A stretch of DNA of 8,364 bases from a bacterium (Candidatus Gribaldobacteria) CG10_big_fil_rev_8_21_14_0_10_41_12. GTDB lineage: Bacteria; Patescibacteriota; Minisyncoccia; Minisyncoccales; CG1-02-41-26. The notes under the pieces were generated by a model. It saw only the letters and a program-made list of their open reading frames with translations, did not search any database and was not told where the DNA came from. A program made the position numbers and the translations under genes. Shown piece after piece: positions 7,601-8,364 of this stretch (position 1 is its first letter; the number at the start of each line of letters is the position of its first letter). The stretch spans positions 1 to 8,364 of the forward strand of contig PFAV01000043.1 in the NCBI GenBank assembly GCA_002773545.1, read 5' to 3'.

Positions 7601-8274
7601 TCAAGCCAGCTCTTTTGTTCAATAAATTTAAGAAAGATGACACGGTTAAGGATTATTTGCGCTACATCTAAAATGTCTTTTTTCTCATAACTGTATTTTG
7701 TCCGTGATTTTTTGATAATATCTACAAGCTCCAAAAATTTTTCGGCGAAAATTCGGAAAAAATCCATTGTTACCGCCTCTACATCAAAGGCGGATTTCAT
7801 TTTGCCAATTAAGGTTTGTGTCGTATCAGAATAACTAACTTTTAAGAGCGCGAGGCGATCATGGGTTGTTCGGAGGTAATTGCGATTTAGAGGCGTAATT
7901 GAAAAACGGCGTAGCTCCAATCGGCTTCCGCTTGATTGAGTATTTACGAAATGCCAAAACTCTCCGTCTTCTGAGCAGAACACAAATAGTTTTGTGTCTC
8001 TTTCGTGTTTTGGAATTGCGTTGATAAATATCCTCTCCGTTCCACGCATTAAAGCGTCTCTCTTCCAAACAGTATTATCATAGATAAATTTAAGTTTCAC
8101 AAATACAACCTCAAATCCGCTATGACTGGCGAGAACTTTTTTTTCTAGTATTTTTCCGGCTATCTCTGGAGATAAACTCAACTCTAAACCGCTGCTCACC
8201 GCGGAGCCATAGCCCATTTCTTCAACAATAATTTTTTTCAAATCTTGTTCAGTTTTCAATTCCCTTAGATTCAT
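4696..8274 (-). CDS. Eco57I/PglX-type adenine-N6 DNA methyltransferase with target-recognition domain
   Basis: This 1192-residue protein probably methylates adenine in a specific DNA sequence to mark self DNA. Its N-terminal 150 or so residues form a strand-rich domain, followed by a helical region up to about 350. The methylase core has the motif X-like S361-Y-Y-T-P365, the S-adenosylmethionine-binding motif D433-P-A-V-G-S-G-A-F441, V486-D487 in the following strand, G529-D-S, and the catalytic N680-P-P-Y683 of N6-adenine methylases. A helical spacer of about 120 residues lies between G529-D-S and NPPY. The C-terminal third (about 850-1192) resembles the TaqI/Eco57I-type recognition domain, with V907-K-Q-G-L-A-T-G-D-N-D. 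I see no clear PD-(D/E)XK nuclease motif at the N-terminus, unlike Type IIG or ISP enzymes, so cutting is probably done by the downstream PLD-helicase. Length and order match PglX (BREX) and class 1 DISARM methylases, but no other BREX gene is visible. The ATG has no evident Shine-Dalgarno site. The gene looks complete. Confidence 0.9.
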   Translation of the reverse strand: MNLRELKTEQDLKKIIVEEMGYGSAVSSGLELSLSPEIAGKILEKKVLASHSGFEVVFVKLKFIYDNTVWKRDALMRGTERIFINAIPKHERDTKLFVFCSEDGEFWHFVNTQSSGSRLELRRFSITPLNRNYLRTTHDRLALLKVSYSDTTQTLIGKMKSAFDVEAVTMDFFRIFAEKFLELVDIIKKSRTKYSYEKKDILDVAQIILNRVIFLKFIEQKSWLDNNKDYLYDKFQPYFENENSYWLEIITPLFDLLSDPARNKKYPDLGDIPFLNGGLFGAEPKDLFLIFIPNSFFHNLFDNLLNRFNFTIEESSPSSVEVAVDPEMLGRIFEELVLRMEKVMEKGEAEFERELRRATGSYYTPRVAVFYMCREAIARQLAAQSGVGIVKTKKLIDLAVDELSDHGQIEEMFLSTTECQSLSRVAENISICDPAVGSGAFLLSALQILVGVRRFLSLKIGEVAANQANFNYTLKEDIIKKNLVGVDILRQAVHLCELRLWLSLAVDYEREAGKLIPTLPNLTYKVFRGDSIVDHLAGQPLEGFRYFRDFQASEGTIQKLNKIKTLKDRYFHETDENKKQKTRQDIAKERLMLAVEILEREAPSKISQADLFEGGKFDSKKAEAKFQSDSRHNLIASLKRQLAVKKYDTHQDKLSFVWLADLVEYFADHGRGGFDIVLGNPPYGVKNETMEKGKERYGLGSKDSYGVFMAMALQDLLKTGGILSFITSDTWQTIKTHKPLRRFILDNAKVFNLIMMPSWLFGATVNTSILIAEKSERGQRRQEAVSGKVVDDFTKEREENTLVVCDFTRAEKNTSELDEYLYSLDEPKKISTPKKAVYQYQQSLIETNSNIPFFVGSPKLFALMNDTTAKTIEKEVGNKEKKKVRVRQIELNGKIVELVRFGDIAEVKQGLATGDNDNYLFQNPDARGSYRSVNDYLEFLLTEDDLRKISGNEKVRMKVIEKGIHKSKTEKPFDPDLWFSGRYIAPHDKGGESDTESGFLPNYWQPIEYFIDWSQQYVKKFKTLTIRERDGVGSDTLAAVIRNPEYYFLSGLTLSHTGMYSPMYRINNPGPFNVGGSCIFTNFNLNQSLGGLCSKLSKYFFKIFINSSVNASEDPIKEVPFCIDLQKQINVLVKKIIRNQKQNPRYDYMSNEQKEIDKLVYEMYGLNKDDIREVETWYARRYPKLARFCDIA

Positions 8275-8364
8275 ATTTTCATTGAGATGGTTGCAAAACT
8301 ATTTCGTAGCGAAATTTTAGATTTTCGAGCGAGGCGAGGAAGACGAGCAAAATGTTTTGAGGCC
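8275..8364. repeat. Upstream intergenic region with probable genome-wide repeat unit
   Basis: The 90 bp before the methylase contain a perfect inverted repeat ATTTCG-TAG-CGAAAT (8301-8315), a purine-rich stretch made of GAG/GCGAGG-like words (about 8326-8347), and a small inverted repeat CAAAA-TG-TTTTG (8348-8359). Two minus-strand frames remain open through it, but one predicts a strongly basic peptide with no acidic residues, so I do not call a gene. A stretch of this style reminds me of intergenic repeats in CPR/Parcubacteria genomes; that is recollection, not a search result. The operon promoter must lie here or further upstream. The best -10-like word is TAAAAT (8319-8314 on the minus strand), with no good -35 box at the right distance. 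Confidence 0.4.
8301..8315. repeat. Perfect 6-bp inverted repeat with 3-bp centre
   Basis: ATTTCG and CGAAAT flank TAG. The arms lie 27 bp or more upstream of the methylase ATG. The site could be an operator for a regulator of the operon, a short RNA hairpin in the leader, or part of the surrounding repeat unit. The stem is too short and AT-rich for a strong terminator, and no T-run follows directly on either strand beyond a short TTTT. Confidence 0.4.

Noticed and set aside
8271..8364. A short upstream gene overlapping the methylase start by ATGA
   Set aside because: A minus-strand frame does run from the window edge to a TGA at 8273-8271, but the peptide is almost purely basic and polar with no acidic residue, and a second frame is equally open, as expected from low-complexity repeat DNA.
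1..8364. CRISPR array, tRNA, rRNA, insertion sequence or integrase
   Set aside because: No regularly spaced repeats, no cloverleaf- or rRNA-like segments, and no transposase or integrase motifs were seen. Nearly all the DNA is occupied by the four defence genes.

Overview
This AT-rich window carries one defence island, read entirely on the minus strand (right to left). Its four complete genes are nearly back to back: a large Eco57I/PglX-type adenine-N6 DNA methyltransferase (8274-4696), an AbiEi-type antitoxin/repressor (4664-4065), an AbiEii-type nucleotidyltransferase toxin (4068-3307), and a PLD-nuclease/SNF2-type helicase fusion (3295-95). The + strand has no convincing gene. The methylase-antitoxin gap is 31 bp, the antitoxin and toxin overlap by 4 bp (ATGA), and the toxin-helicase gap is 11 bp. 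No terminator is visible between them, so the layout is a single operon.

The two large proteins together have the parts of a translocating restriction-modification system: methylation and DNA recognition in one chain, ATP-driven translocation and a candidate nuclease in the other. This resembles a Type ISP enzyme split in two, or the methylase/helicase (drmMI/drmD) pair of class 1 DISARM. No drmA, drmB or drmC is in the window, although genes beyond the left edge cannot be excluded. A complete AbiE-type (type IV) toxin-antitoxin pair sits between modification and restriction.

The toxin-antitoxin pair appears to have its own control. A good sigma70-like promoter (TTGACT, 17-bp spacer, TAATAT) begins at the stop codon of the methylase gene. 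Its predicted start falls at or next to the A of the antitoxin ATG, suggesting a leaderless transcript. A two-tier dyad centred at 4668.5 covers the -10 box and the start codon, where an autorepressing AbiEi could bind. Such a promoter would also feed the downstream helicase gene.

Edges: the 90 bp upstream of the methylase hold an inverted repeat and a low-complexity CGAGCGAGGCGAGGA-like stretch that looks like an intergenic repeat unit. At the left edge the helicase ORF ends in tandem stops (TAATAG), but a protein-like frame continues through the -1 phase to the window edge without a usual start codon, suggesting a frameshifted C-terminus or a sequence error.

Organism: AT-rich DNA, weak or absent Shine-Dalgarno sites, a likely leaderless start and the upstream repeat suggest a Patescibacteria/CPR genome, perhaps Parcubacteria. 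This is inference. TGA reads naturally as stop in two genes, which argues against the Gracilibacteria/Absconditabacteria code.
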